Source: DMER64 sp964542305
Lineage (GTDB): Bacteria; Bacteroidota; Bacteroidia; Bacteroidales; UBA932
Length of the DNA stretch: 64,000 nt
Assembly (NCBI GenBank): GCA_964542305.1
Contig: CAZITX010000013.1
Coordinates: 1 to 64,000, forward strand
Reading direction: 5' to 3'
This document shows, piece after piece, positions 41,637 through 51,187 of the stretch (position 1 is its first letter; every line of letters begins with the position of its first letter). The notes beneath the pieces are model-generated. The model saw nothing but the letters and a program-made list of their open reading frames with translations, was not told the origin of the DNA and ran no database searches. A program made the translations under genes and the position numbers.

Positions 41637-43907
41637 TTAATTGAGCATTATGGTAAGAGGTTTTCCCTCAATAGTTGTGCCGCGCAGTTCATAAGGACCG
41701 GAAATTTCAATTTCAGCAAGCGGATCCAGGCAATCTTTCTGTGTAACCATAGCACGGATTTGTCCTTCTTGAGACAACACAACTGTCTGACTGTTAGTGT
41801 ATATTACCCATGATCCTGTTTCCCCGTAACGGATGTAGCGCGGTTTTCCAGTCAGGTAGTCAGGGATCAAAAAATCATTCCACTCCGTGACCCCGGTACC
41901 GAACCTGTTATAACAACGCAATACATTATCCTGGTGAACCAGCAGGATCAGGTAATCTTTGTTCCCGCGGGGATCAAAAACATAGGGACCATAAAGGATA
42001 CTTGTTGTATACGCCCGGGGATACGGCGACACATTACGTCCCAACCTGTCCAGCAAATACAACCTGTTGCCTATGGTAAACAACATTTGTAATTTGTTGT
42101 TTTTTAAAAAATCTATCTGTTCCACCCTGTCCTGTATGGTTCCTTCCATTGTTTTTTCCCACAATGTTTTTCCTAAATGATCCCTCAGAATAAGCCGGCA
42201 TTCGGGCCACGGTGTCTGGTACAGCTGGTTCTCTTTTCGTGTGAAATGATTAAATACGGTATATGGTGGGCTCTCCCGTACCAGTGAATCCTGAACCGAG
42301 CCCTTCCTTATTCGAATAGTCTGCTGACGTGGAATGAGCGGAGACGTTTCAAGGGAGTCTCCGTAAACAGAAAGGTGCGTATACATACGATCTTCCAAGG
42401 CAGAAAACTGCAAAAAAACGAATTGGGCATTGTATGAACTCCATTCACGGAGTCTTTGTGCATACCTTTTATCCACAACAGGTTCCAGTAGATCCAGACC
42501 AACTGAAGGCTGCAGGAACAAACTCAAATTGGAGGCATTCATAAAACTTGCCGAGATTTTTGTCCTGCCGACGGCATCTGCCAGTGAATGATAATTTCCG
42601 CTCCGGTGTTTGCCGAGTATATCATTTAGAAGGTCCTGTGGTCCCAGCAAAATGGAAGATCCCATGTAACAATAATAATCCGCCTTACACAAACCGAAAA
42701 CCGGTCCGAAAATGTCTTTAAGAAGTCCGGGTCTTGGGTTTACCATCACCTTGTCTTCTTCCTGTTTTCCCAACAAGGCAAATTGAATTTTGGCCTGATG
42801 TATATACCGGGAATGAATCACGGTTATCCATTGAGCACTGTTCCTGAAAGGTATGCAAGCCATAGATATTTCACTGGGATATAACAGGTTGAACCATTCC
42901 AGTGTTTCGCTATCCGGATTCTTTCGGCTTTTTTTATGCAATTCAAGGTACCTGTTGTATCTATCCAGGTACATCTGAAAGTCAGAAAACCCCAGGAATA
43001 AACCTGCCAGAGTGGCAGCAGGCAATACCTCTGTAGCCATTAACGATTGCGTTTGCTGACCTGTGAACGTGGCAAAATAATGTTCCTGTCCACCTGATAG
43101 CATGGAGTACCCGTCCATTCTGACCTGGTTGTTCTCAATAAATCCATCCAGCACGGTCCAACCCGCAGTAGTGCTCAAAAAAGAAGCGTATTTCTGTAGC
43201 GGCACACCCAGATATGCAGCAAAAAGTGCCGGAATACGCGCATGTGGAACAAATGTTCTGACAGGTTTTGAAACAGAGGTTTCTTCAACCAGCCGGGCAA
43301 ATTCCGGATCGTCCATCAAGGAAGTTCCGTTTTTTAAATGACGCAGCGACGATTCCAGAACCACAAGGGATGATGACATCATTAAAATATCAGGCACATA
43401 AGCAGCGTAAACGTTTTGATCTTCATTTTCTCCAAAAAATGTATATATGGTCTGCCCGTCATAAGATCTTGTTTTGTAAGGGATCCCGGTTGAATCAATA
43501 AATGAGTACCACCATTGAGGATCGGTGGCATCAGCCCCGGATAAGCAAAAAAGAGTGCTCAACGTGTTTTTTGCCGAAGGATGCAACGAACACAATGCCT
43601 CGGCTTTCCTCATTCCGGGATATTCCGGAACAGTAGTTTCATTAATGGTTTTCAATAAACGGCCTAATCCATCTTCCGGATGAAAAAAACGCTCCAGGTA
43701 ACCACCCGGTACAAGAATATTGCCGGTCAAGGTGTTCACTTGATTGAAATGCTGTACCAGAACTGCATCCAGGGGAACAGCACGGTATGTGTCATTCCGG
43801 ACATTATGGTTATAAGGCTTCCTGAAAAGCATCAAATATCCGAAGACGGAAGCCCCGGCCAAAAAAAGAGACAACAGGCTTAAAAATATGATGGTACGTT
43901 TTCGCAT
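41637..43907 (-). CDS. Large membrane-anchored protein of unknown function
   Basis: I start it at ATG 43907 (756 residues), giving an anchor helix MRKRTIIFLSLLSLFLAG. The rest is a big extracytoplasmic region with a possible DUF3352-like first part (RAVPLDAVLVQHFNQ, then solute-binding-like repeats) and a beta-propeller-like last part (LDRLGRNVSPYP, YLILLVHQDNVLRCYNRFG). No catalytic motif is seen. It is 19 nt after recQ and 1 nt before DUF4834. A TATCTTTG box (43914-43921) is just 6 nt before the ATG, so an extra near-leaderless promoter may exist inside the operon. Function not assigned. Confidence 0.78.
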   Translation of the reverse strand: MRKRTIIFLSLLSLFLAGASVFGYLMLFRKPYNHNVRNDTYRAVPLDAVLVQHFNQVNTLTGNILVPGGYLERFFHPEDGLGRLLKTINETTVPEYPGMRKAEALCSLHPSAKNTLSTLFCLSGADATDPQWWYSFIDSTGIPYKTRSYDGQTIYTFFGENEDQNVYAAYVPDILMMSSSLVVLESSLRHLKNGTSLMDDPEFARLVEETSVSKPVRTFVPHARIPALFAAYLGVPLQKYASFLSTTAGWTVLDGFIENNQVRMDGYSMLSGGQEHYFATFTGQQTQSLMATEVLPAATLAGLFLGFSDFQMYLDRYNRYLELHKKSRKNPDSETLEWFNLLYPSEISMACIPFRNSAQWITVIHSRYIHQAKIQFALLGKQEEDKVMVNPRPGLLKDIFGPVFGLCKADYYCYMGSSILLGPQDLLNDILGKHRSGNYHSLADAVGRTKISASFMNASNLSLFLQPSVGLDLLEPVVDKRYAQRLREWSSYNAQFVFLQFSALEDRMYTHLSVYGDSLETSPLIPRQQTIRIRKGSVQDSLVRESPPYTVFNHFTRKENQLYQTPWPECRLILRDHLGKTLWEKTMEGTIQDRVEQIDFLKNNKLQMLFTIGNRLYLLDRLGRNVSPYPRAYTTSILYGPYVFDPRGNKDYLILLVHQDNVLRCYNRFGTGVTEWNDFLIPDYLTGKPRYIRYGETGSWVIYTNSQTVVLSQEGQIRAMVTQKDCLDPLAEIEISGPYELRGTTIEGKPLTIMLN

Positions 43908-43913
43908 AAATGA

Positions 43914-43921
43914 CAAAGATA
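43914..43921 (-). promoter_or_regulatory. Candidate internal -7 box after recQ
   Basis: On the minus strand this reads TATCTTTG and ends 6 nt before ATG 43907. If used, the transcript would start at or within a base or two of the start codon. Confidence 0.4.
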
Positions 43922-43926
43922 AAACA

Positions 43927-46113
43927 TCAGTTGGCAACCTCAACTAAAAATTTTATCCTTACAAGCCTCACTTCTTCTTCAGTATACTCTGATCCCAGCT
44001 CTTTCACGGCTTCCGCCAAAGATTCGGATTGTGCTTCGTAACGAAAATAATCGAATATATTTTCCAGTTTATCATCGTCAATGACCTGCTGCAAATAATA
44101 ATCAATATCCAGCTTAGTGCCCGAATTAACAATAACTTCAATCTCTTCCAGCAATTCATCCAGGGAAAGTCCTTTGGCATCGGCAATATCTTCAAAATCC
44201 ATTTTCCGGTCTATACTCTGAATGATATAGACCTTATTTACAGATTTATTGATAACAGATTTGACGACCATATCCTGTGGTCGGATAATTTCATTCTCCT
44301 CAACGTATTTATTGATCAATTCAACAAACGGCCTCCCGAATTTCCTGGCCTTGCCTTCTCCCACTCCCTGGCAATGTACCAATTCTTCAATCGTTACCGG
44401 ATAAAGGATGGACATGTCTTCCAGGCTGATGTCCTGAAATATGACAAAAGGCGCGAGTTTTAACTTGTGAGCCATATCCCTGCGAAGGTCCTTGAGCAGG
44501 GCCAGCAAAGTGGTATCTCCCCCTCCTCCGCCGGCTTTGGAGGGTGTATCTGAAGTGTTCGTCTCCTCTTCCATCTCCCTGTCCTCAAAAAGCATCAGGG
44601 GAGACGGGTTTTCCAGGAATTCTTTTCCCGCCGGAGTAACGGACAAGGCCCCGTATTTTTCTATGTCTTTTTCCAGAAAATGGTGAATCAGCCCCTGCCG
44701 CAGGACCGCATTCCAGAAATGGGCGGATCTGTCCTTTCCCATACCGTAAACATCCAGTTTGTGATGCTGGTAGGATTTGATCATGGAATTGGTTACGCCG
44801 GCAATAATGTTGGCCACGTGTTCAGCATTGAACTGTTCCAGGGATTTTTGCACCGCTTCCAGGGCCAGGCACATTTCTTCCTGCCCGTCAAACTGTTTCT
44901 TGGGATGCAGGCAATTGTCACAATTCGTACAATTCTCCCGATGGTAATCTTCTCCGAAATAATTCAGCAAAATCTTCCGGCGGCAAACATTTGTCTCTGC
45001 ATAAGCCACCGTTTCCATCAGCAGCTGCTTGCTCACTTCTTGCTCCGCTATAGGTTTGCCCTGTTTGAACTTTTCCAGTTTCTGAATGTCTTTGTAACTG
45101 TAAAAAGCAATGCATTTGCCTTCTCCTCCGTCGCGCCCGGCCCTTCCGGTCTCCTGGTAGTACCCTTCCAGAGATTTGGGTATATCATAATGAATGACAA
45201 ACCTGACGTCCGGCTTGTCAATCCCCATCCCGAAAGCAATGGTTGCCACAATGACATCAATATCTTCCATCAGGAACTGATCCTGGGTTTTTGAGCGAAT
45301 TGCCGCATCCATTCCGGCATGGTACGGAAGTGCACGGATCCCGTTTACCTGTAAAAAAGAGGCGATCTCTTCCACTTTTTTGCGACTCAGGCAGTATACA
45401 ATACCGCTTTTCCCGGAATTCTGCCGGATAAACTTAACCAGCTCTTTATTTACGTTCACCTTGGGCCTTACTTCGTAATACAGGTTTTCCCGATTGAAAG
45501 ATGTTTTAAAAACACGTGCTTCCATCATGCCCAGATTCTTCTGTATATCTTGCTGCACCTTAGGGGTTGCGGTGGCAGTAAGCGCAATGATGGGAGCTTT
45601 CCCTATCTCTTTTACCAAAGGACGTATCCTGCGGTATTCCGGACGGAAATCATGACCCCATTCCGAAATACAGTGCGCTTCGTCAATGGCATATAAGGAA
45701 ATATTGATCTGCTTAAGAAGTTGAATGTTTTCCGTTTTGGTAAGTGACTCGGGGGCCACATAAAGCAATTTTGTATTCCCGGAAAGCAGGGATTCCCTGA
45801 CTTCCACCACCTGGGTTTTACTCAGAGATGAATTCAGAAAATGGGCCACGCCGTAATTGTCGGTTGAAAAGCCCCGAATAGCATCTACCTGGTTTTTCAT
45901 AAGGGCTATCAGGGGTGAAATAACCACGGCTGTGCCTTCCATTAATATGGCCGGTAACTGGTAGCATAAGGACTTCCCTCCTCCTGTCGGCATCAGCACA
46001 AAAGCATCTCCCCCGTTCATCAAATGGGTTATGATCTCTTCTTGCTGTCCTTTGAATGAGTTAAAACCAAAATGCTTTTTCAGCTGAAAGTGCAATTCAG
46101 ATGAAGTACACAT
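43927..46113 (-). CDS. recQ: RecQ-family DNA helicase
   Basis: A 728-residue superfamily 2 helicase for recombination repair. Motifs: Walker A PTGGGKSLCYQLP, DEAHCISEWGHDFRPEY (II plus aromatic-rich loop), ATATPKV (III), motif VI QETGRAGRDG, a zinc-binding cysteine cluster (CRRKILLNYFGE then NCTNCDNCLHP), a winged helix and an HRDC domain (near 520-600). A C-terminal extension rich in acidic helices follows, as in other Bacteroidota RecQ proteins. It is the first gene of a long leftward operon. Confidence 0.95.
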   Translation of the reverse strand: MCTSSELHFQLKKHFGFNSFKGQQEEIITHLMNGGDAFVLMPTGGGKSLCYQLPAILMEGTAVVISPLIALMKNQVDAIRGFSTDNYGVAHFLNSSLSKTQVVEVRESLLSGNTKLLYVAPESLTKTENIQLLKQINISLYAIDEAHCISEWGHDFRPEYRRIRPLVKEIGKAPIIALTATATPKVQQDIQKNLGMMEARVFKTSFNRENLYYEVRPKVNVNKELVKFIRQNSGKSGIVYCLSRKKVEEIASFLQVNGIRALPYHAGMDAAIRSKTQDQFLMEDIDVIVATIAFGMGIDKPDVRFVIHYDIPKSLEGYYQETGRAGRDGGEGKCIAFYSYKDIQKLEKFKQGKPIAEQEVSKQLLMETVAYAETNVCRRKILLNYFGEDYHRENCTNCDNCLHPKKQFDGQEEMCLALEAVQKSLEQFNAEHVANIIAGVTNSMIKSYQHHKLDVYGMGKDRSAHFWNAVLRQGLIHHFLEKDIEKYGALSVTPAGKEFLENPSPLMLFEDREMEEETNTSDTPSKAGGGGGDTTLLALLKDLRRDMAHKLKLAPFVIFQDISLEDMSILYPVTIEELVHCQGVGEGKARKFGRPFVELINKYVEENEIIRPQDMVVKSVINKSVNKVYIIQSIDRKMDFEDIADAKGLSLDELLEEIEVIVNSGTKLDIDYYLQQVIDDDKLENIFDYFRYEAQSESLAEAVKELGSEYTEEEVRLVRIKFLVEVAN

Positions 46114-46120
46114 ATTTTAC

Positions 46121-46128
46121 TACCTTTG
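46121..46128 (+). promoter_or_regulatory. Candidate -7 box for kdsD
   Basis: TACCTTTG, a full TAnnTTTG match, ends 40 nt before the kdsD ATG in the gap divergent from recQ. Confidence 0.5.
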
Positions 46129-46168
46129 TGCACTAAGTTATACGTTTGTTTTGTTCTTTCAAAATTTT

Positions 46169-47140
46169 ATGAGCACTACCAAAGCGGATATTCAAAAGAC
46201 AGCACTTGAAGTTATTGAAAAAGAACTACTTGCAGTTACAGCATTGCGTCAGTCCATTGACGGATCATTCCTGAAAATAGTCGAAATTCTTTACACTTCC
46301 AAAGGTCGTCTGATTGTTACAGGCATTGGAAAGAGTGCCCTGATAGGTCAAAAAATCGTGGCCACCCTTAATTCTACAGGAACTCCTGCCATTTTCATGC
46401 ATGCTGCCGATGCCATACACGGAGACCTGGGAATTGTGCAACCCGGAGATACTGTCATGTGCCTTTCTAAAAGCGGAGACACGGCAGAGATCAAAGTCCT
46501 GGTGCCGCTTATCCGCAAAATGGGAAACCTGTTAATCGGCATGGTAGGTAACCGGGAATCTTATTTGGGACGGTCTGCAGATTATGTACTGGTTGCTTCG
46601 GCTCCTCACGAAGCCTGTCCCAACGACCTGGCTCCCACGGCAAGCACCACAGTACAGATGGTTTTGGGCGATGCACTGGCAGTATGCCTGTTGCAGTTAA
46701 GGGGATTTTCGCAGGAAGATTTTGCGCGTTTTCACCCCGGAGGTTCTTTGGGGAAAAAATTGTATTTGCGGGTATGTGACATCATAGATCATAACCTTCT
46801 TCCCAAAGTATTACCCGGCGAATCCATCCGGGATACAATTTTTGAAATTTCCAGAAATCGACTGGGGGCAACAGCTGTACTGGATCAAAGCGGAAAATTG
46901 CAGGGCATAATAACAGACGGGGACGTGCGGCGGATGGTTGAAAAAAACAACCGTTTTGAAAATTTATGTGCCTCTGATGTTATGACCGGGGAACCCAAGA
47001 CCGTACTTTATGATCAATTGGCAGTTCATGCCTATGAAATGATGCAGTCCAATAAGATCACGCAATTGATCGTACTGAGAGAGAACCGCTATGCGGGTAT
47101 GGTCCATATACACGATATAATAAGAGAAGGTATAGTATGA
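46169..47140 (+). CDS. kdsD: Arabinose-5-phosphate isomerase (KdsD/KpsF)
   Basis: A 323-residue enzyme that turns ribulose 5-phosphate into arabinose 5-phosphate for Kdo and lipopolysaccharide. The start is ATG 46169; an ATG six codons earlier is possible. The SIS domain (about 35-180) has VTGIGKSALIGQK, LSKSGDTAEIK and PTASTTVQMVLGDALAV. Two CBS domains follow (about 200-323). Its stop overlaps the next ATG by 4 nt. The msbA exporter lies nearby on the other strand. Confidence 0.95.
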   Translation: MSTTKADIQKTALEVIEKELLAVTALRQSIDGSFLKIVEILYTSKGRLIVTGIGKSALIGQKIVATLNSTGTPAIFMHAADAIHGDLGIVQPGDTVMCLSKSGDTAEIKVLVPLIRKMGNLLIGMVGNRESYLGRSADYVLVASAPHEACPNDLAPTASTTVQMVLGDALAVCLLQLRGFSQEDFARFHPGGSLGKKLYLRVCDIIDHNLLPKVLPGESIRDTIFEISRNRLGATAVLDQSGKLQGIITDGDVRRMVEKNNRFENLCASDVMTGEPKTVLYDQLAVHAYEMMQSNKITQLIVLRENRYAGMVHIHDIIREGIV

Positions 47141-48171
47141 ATACATTTGATCCCAACCTGCCGGGAGTACCTAACGGCAGGTACTTTGCCCTGCCTTTCA
47201 GCCGGGAAGAAGCGGAAATTGTACTGATATCTGTGCCCTGGGACGTTACCACATCCTATCACGACGGAACGCGTATGGGACCGGAAGCCATTATTGATGC
47301 TTCTGCTCAGATAGATCTTTTCAACACCCGCGTAGACGAAGCCTGGAACATTCCCATCGCCACATTGGAAGAACACGAAGAATTGCCGATCCTTAACCGG
47401 ACAGCCCGTAACCTGGCACAGAAGATCATTCAAAGCTGGGAAGACGGTATCGACCCAAGGGAGAACGGACTGAGCGAGGTTTTGGATGAAGTCAATTTGG
47501 CCTGTGCCCGGATGAACCGGATCGTTTACCTGCAATGTTCCGAACAATTGCGGGCCGGAAAATTGGTAGGACTGGTAGGCGGGGAACATTCCGTACCATA
47601 TGGGCACCTGCAGGCTCTGGGAGAACATTACGGGTCTTTCGGGATCCTGCACATAGATGCTCATGCCGATCTGCGTGAAGCTTACGAAGGATTCACGTTT
47701 TCACATGCTTCCATAATGTATAATGCCCTTAGATCCATACCTGCCGTCACTGCCCTGACCCAGGTGGGTGTACGGGATTACTGCCGGGAAGAGCATCTGA
47801 TTATACGGAGTGACCCCCGGATTGCTTTTTTCCCGGATGAATCCCTGAATGAAGATCTGTACGAAGGCCTTACCTGGAGGGAACAGTGCCACCGTATTAT
47901 GGAGAGCCTTCCCGAGCAGGTATACATAAGTCTTGATATTGACGGCCTTTCGCCGGATTTGTGTCCCCATACAGGAACACCTGTTCCCGGGGGACTAAGC
48001 TTTCAGCAGGTGGATTACCTGTTGTATTTGCTGGCCTCATCACCGGTGAAGATCATAGGGTTTGACGTGTGTGAAGTGGCCCCCGGCGAGAACGATCCCT
48101 GGGATGCCATTGTGGGAGCACGTATTTTGCACAAAATTTGCTGTTATTCCTATTTAAATAACAAGAAATAA
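47137..48171 (+). CDS. Arginase/agmatinase-family ureohydrolase
   Basis: A 344-residue binuclear manganese enzyme family member. Metal ligands are visible in GGEHSVP, DAHADLRE (two Asp and His) and SLDIDGLSPD (two Asp). The segment CPHTGTPVPGGLSF is the substrate loop; a GTGTPEPGG-like form is usual in agmatinases. Candidate reactions are agmatine, arginine or formimidoylglutamate hydrolysis; sequence alone does not decide. It overlaps kdsD by 4 nt and is thus co-transcribed, though no functional link is known. Confidence 0.85.
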   Translation: MNTFDPNLPGVPNGRYFALPFSREEAEIVLISVPWDVTTSYHDGTRMGPEAIIDASAQIDLFNTRVDEAWNIPIATLEEHEELPILNRTARNLAQKIIQSWEDGIDPRENGLSEVLDEVNLACARMNRIVYLQCSEQLRAGKLVGLVGGEHSVPYGHLQALGEHYGSFGILHIDAHADLREAYEGFTFSHASIMYNALRSIPAVTALTQVGVRDYCREEHLIIRSDPRIAFFPDESLNEDLYEGLTWREQCHRIMESLPEQVYISLDIDGLSPDLCPHTGTPVPGGLSFQQVDYLLYLLASSPVKIIGFDVCEVAPGENDPWDAIVGARILHKICCYSYLNNKK

Positions 48172-48175
48172 ACCT

Positions 48176-48183
48176 TACATTTG
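48176..48183 (+). promoter_or_regulatory. Candidate -7 box for the FKBP gene
   Basis: TACATTTG, a full TAnnTTTG match, lies 47 nt before the ATG at 48231 and starts 4 nt after the previous stop. Confidence 0.45.
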
Positions 48184-48230
48184 TTGTTTGCCACAAAACC
48201 CGATCATAATTCAAAACAATATTTTTAACA

Positions 48231-48938
48231 ATGAGAACATTAAAGATTCTATCGATCGTCCTTATGGGCGGAATGCTTGTTGCATCCTGTAACAGCAACA
48301 CATCGGATACAAACGCCGATTTTTCAAAGGGAGCCGTTGATTCACTGAGTCGTGCCGTAGGGTATTCCCTGGCATCCATGGTCAGACAATCCAATTTCGG
48401 TGAATTGAATAACGACGTGGTCATCAAGGCTTACAAAGAACTTATGGGCAGAGAAGATGATCCCACACAGGAAGAAATGATGTCCTGGAACGAAGACATT
48501 ACGGCTTTCATGCAAAAAAAGAAAGTTGTTGAAGGAGAACGCAATATACAGGAAGGAGAAGCGTTCCTGGAAGAAAACAAAACAAAAGAAGGCGTTATAG
48601 TATTACCCAGCGGTCTGCAGTACAAGATCATCCGTGAAGGCAACGAGGTTCGTGCCTCCGCAACCGATACGGTAGAAGTTCATTATGTGGGCACTCTGAT
48701 AGACGGCACTGAATTTGATTCTTCCTATTCCCGCAATGAAATGGCAAAATTCCCCCTGGACAGGGTTATTCCTGCATGGACAGAAGGGATGCAGCTTGTA
48801 GGCGAAGGCGGCAAGATCATTTTGTACGTTCCTTCCGAACTCGGGTACGGAGCCAACGGAGCCGGCAATGCCATCGGGCCCAACAGCACGTTGATCTTTG
48901 AAGTGGAAATGAACAAGGTCTTTCCGGCCACAAACTGA
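48231..48938 (+). CDS. FKBP-type peptidyl-prolyl isomerase lipoprotein
   Basis: A 235-residue lipoprotein (signal MRTLKILSIVLMGGMLVASC, lipobox Cys20). An N-terminal helical dimerisation domain (about 35-125, FKBP_N like Mip/FkpA) is followed by a C-terminal FKBP domain (about 140-233, VEVHYVGTLIDGTEFDSS and PSELGYGANGAGNAIGPNSTL split by variable residues). It catalyses proline isomerisation or acts as a chaperone in the periplasm or at the outer membrane. The next gene starts 8 nt after its stop. Confidence 0.93.
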   Translation: MRTLKILSIVLMGGMLVASCNSNTSDTNADFSKGAVDSLSRAVGYSLASMVRQSNFGELNNDVVIKAYKELMGREDDPTQEEMMSWNEDITAFMQKKKVVEGERNIQEGEAFLEENKTKEGVIVLPSGLQYKIIREGNEVRASATDTVEVHYVGTLIDGTEFDSSYSRNEMAKFPLDRVIPAWTEGMQLVGEGGKIILYVPSELGYGANGAGNAIGPNSTLIFEVEMNKVFPATN

Positions 48939-48946
48939 TAACATAA

Positions 48947-49303
48947 GTGGAACTCCAGGGAACTTTGATTGAAAAACGTCCGGTATTTAAAGGAACCGGG
49001 GCCCGTGGAGATTGGGTAAAACAGGAATTTATCCTGGAAACACGGGAATCGGGATACCCGCGCAAGGTCTGCCTTTCATTATTTGGGGAAGACCGGGTAA
49101 AGGAACTGGATGCGTTCAAGATCGGAGAAGCCGTTAAAGCTTCTGTCAATATTGAATCCAGGGAATACAACGGACGCTGGTACACCGATGTACGCGCCTG
49201 GCGTCTGGAAAAGGGGCAGGAAGTTACCGCCACTCCGGATTATCCGGCTCCCGGTCCTATAATGACGGAACCGGACGAAGGAGAGGATGATCTTCCCTTC
49301 TAG
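48947..49303 (+). CDS. DUF3127 protein with SSB-like acidic tip
   Basis: A 118-residue protein starting at GTG 48947; the usual DUF3127 N-terminus (MELQGTLIEKRPV) supports this start. The body looks like a small beta-barrel (QEFILETRESGYPRKVCLS). The tail is acidic and ends in GEDDLPF, very like the SSB C-terminal hook (DDDIPF) that recruits DNA repair proteins. It is likely a nucleic-acid-binding OB-fold protein. Its 3' end overlaps the convergent miaA gene by 47 nt, and these overlapping codons encode the acidic tail. Confidence 0.85.
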   Translation: MELQGTLIEKRPVFKGTGARGDWVKQEFILETRESGYPRKVCLSLFGEDRVKELDAFKIGEAVKASVNIESREYNGRWYTDVRAWRLEKGQEVTATPDYPAPGPIMTEPDEGEDDLPF

Positions 49304-50138
49304 GCACATCCCGCCAGTATGTCAGTTGACGTTTGGCATACCTGCGTGTATTGCGTTTTATAAGGCGTAACGCTTCGCTGTAAGAATATTCCCCGTCAAA
49401 ATGAGCGAACAGCTCCCTGTACCCCACCGTTTGGAGTGCAGGGAGTTCTTTATACGGATACAAACGGCGTGCTTCTTCCATCAATCCTTCATCCATCATT
49501 CGTTCCACCCTCCTGTCAATACGTTCATACAATACTTCACGAGGCCTGTCCATCATGATTTTTTCAATTTCGTAAGGCCGTTTTTTTTGTGTGTTTGTTA
49601 AGAAATAATGATAGGGTTTGCCTGATGACAAACACACTTCAACGGCACGTAGTACCCTGCGTTTATTGGCCAGATCTATACGGGCCCAGGTGACAGGATC
49701 CATTTCTTTCAATTGATTTTGCAAGCTTTCATATCCTTCGGGTTGTTCTGCCCTCCGGGCCAGCTCTTCCCTTAATCCGGGATCAGATGGCGGCATATGG
49801 TCAATACCCCCTACAAATGCATCAATGTAAAACCCCGATCCGCCGACCATTAGCAGGTATTCGTGAGAAGGGGCAAGCCGCATGACCAATTCCCAGGCTT
49901 CACGTTCATAATCACCCGCAGAATACGTCTGATGTATGGTGTGGCTGGCAATAAAATAATGTTTCGCCTGTGATAATTCGTTTTCCGTAGGACGTGCCAC
50001 ACCGATTTTCAGTTCTTTGTATATCTGCCGGCTGTCGCAATTGATAACAGGCGATTGCAGCAAACGGGCAATCGTAAGGCTTTGTGCGGTTTTTCCCACA
50101 CAGGTGGGTCCCATCAATATTATAATTTTTGTAGCCAT
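49257..50138 (-). CDS. miaA: tRNA dimethylallyltransferase
   Basis: A 293-residue enzyme that adds the dimethylallyl group to A37 of tRNAs reading UNN codons. P-loop GPTCVGKTAQS (near 10-20; the usual form is GPTAVGKT), DSRQIYKELKIGVARPT, the GGSGFYIDAF segment and KRNTRRYAKRQLTYWRD are all present. Its start overlaps the end of the LuxC-like gene by 19 nt. Its C-terminal 15 codons overlap the DUF3127 gene on the other strand. Confidence 0.95.
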   Translation of the reverse strand: MATKIIILMGPTCVGKTAQSLTIARLLQSPVINCDSRQIYKELKIGVARPTENELSQAKHYFIASHTIHQTYSAGDYEREAWELVMRLAPSHEYLLMVGGSGFYIDAFVGGIDHMPPSDPGLREELARRAEQPEGYESLQNQLKEMDPVTWARIDLANKRRVLRAVEVCLSSGKPYHYFLTNTQKKRPYEIEKIMMDRPREVLYERIDRRVERMMDEGLMEEARRLYPYKELPALQTVGYRELFAHFDGEYSYSEALRLIKRNTRRYAKRQLTYWRDVPRREDHPLLRPVPSL

Positions 50139-51139
50139 TCCAGAGTATTCAGTCCGTCAGCATAATCTGTAAAAGCGGGAAACTGGGTTTCCCCAAACGG
50201 GAGATCCGCGGTTCCCGCAACGCATTGTATCAGATCGCGTTTCATTTCCCGAAAACGCGAGACATCTTCCTGTTTTTTGCATTTTATGAAGTTCACTACC
50301 GCCACCGGGGGATTCAGATCATCTCTTTCTTCAAGGACAAAAAGATCCGCAGGGAGCTCTTTGTGCTCTTCGCTTAACATCAGGGTACAGGCCCTTGCAT
50401 GACGCAGTGCGTTCATATAATTTTTGTGTTCTCGCAATACCGGTCCCATCACGGATCTGACCTTTTGCACAAACGGACGGAAATCGTATTCCTCAGGAAC
50501 CAATAATAATGAGACGTTACGGCATCCAAGTCCAAAGTAAAGGAAACAATCCCGGGCAAGACCTTCCAGCTGCTGATCCGACTCGGACCCCTCCAGCACA
50601 GCGATGGAACTTCTGCCGGTGCGCATGAGCAAAGGAATACCGGAAAAAGACTGCCGGTAATAAGCCTCGGCCTGGGTGCCTCCCGTAAAAAGGATCGCAC
50701 GGGTTCCGGGATCCGCCTGAGGCACAAAACGCACCCGCACTCCTTCAAGGCAGGAATTTTCCATACGGTAAAGCTGATCAACCAGGGCCGGAAGTAAAAC
50801 ATCATCTTTGGAAGACAGCTTTATTTCCAAGGTGACTTCTTCCGGATGTGCCACGGAATAAGCCAAAGCACACACAAAATCATGCCAGCAAACCAATGGG
50901 ATATTGCCTGCTGCAACAACGGTTATCAAACATGGCGCAGAAGGAAGGACTTTAAAATCCAGCAGTTCAACCAACAGGTTTTTTTCCTCTTCCAGGCTTT
51001 TTTTCAACGTGTTGAGACGGTGTTTCACAAATACGGAACAAAACCAGGGATTGGCTTCCCCGGCTTTTGCGATCAGCAGGTCATCACACCGGGAAAGAGC
51101 GGCGGTTGCCTGTTCAATAAATTTTTCTGCAAACCCCAT
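50120..51139 (-). CDS. LuxC-like acyl-CoA/acyl-protein reductase
   Basis: A 339-residue protein with the aldehyde dehydrogenase-like fold of the LuxC family. The catalytic Cys is likely in GLGCRNVSLL, and VVAAGNIPLVCWHDF and LFTGGTQAEAYYRQSF fit the cofactor site. Such enzymes reduce activated fatty acids to aldehydes; in non-luminous Bacteroidota the substrate is unknown. It runs directly into miaA, overlapping 19 nt. A TATCTTTG box lies upstream (51160-51167). Confidence 0.8.
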   Translation of the reverse strand: MGFAEKFIEQATAALSRCDDLLIAKAGEANPWFCSVFVKHRLNTLKKSLEEEKNLLVELLDFKVLPSAPCLITVVAAGNIPLVCWHDFVCALAYSVAHPEEVTLEIKLSSKDDVLLPALVDQLYRMENSCLEGVRVRFVPQADPGTRAILFTGGTQAEAYYRQSFSGIPLLMRTGRSSIAVLEGSESDQQLEGLARDCFLYFGLGCRNVSLLLVPEEYDFRPFVQKVRSVMGPVLREHKNYMNALRHARACTLMLSEEHKELPADLFVLEERDDLNPPVAVVNFIKCKKQEDVSRFREMKRDLIQCVAGTADLPFGETQFPAFTDYADGLNTLEWLQKL

Positions 51140-51159
51140 ATTTTTCTACCTCGATTTTG

Positions 51160-51167
51160 CAAAGATA
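51160..51167 (-). promoter_or_regulatory. Candidate -7 box for LuxC-like-miaA
   Basis: On the minus strand this reads TATCTTTG and lies 20 nt before the ATG at 51139. The divergent yigZ gene starts 20 nt to the right. Confidence 0.5.
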
Positions 51168-51187
51168 CGTAAAAGACGTATTTTCGC

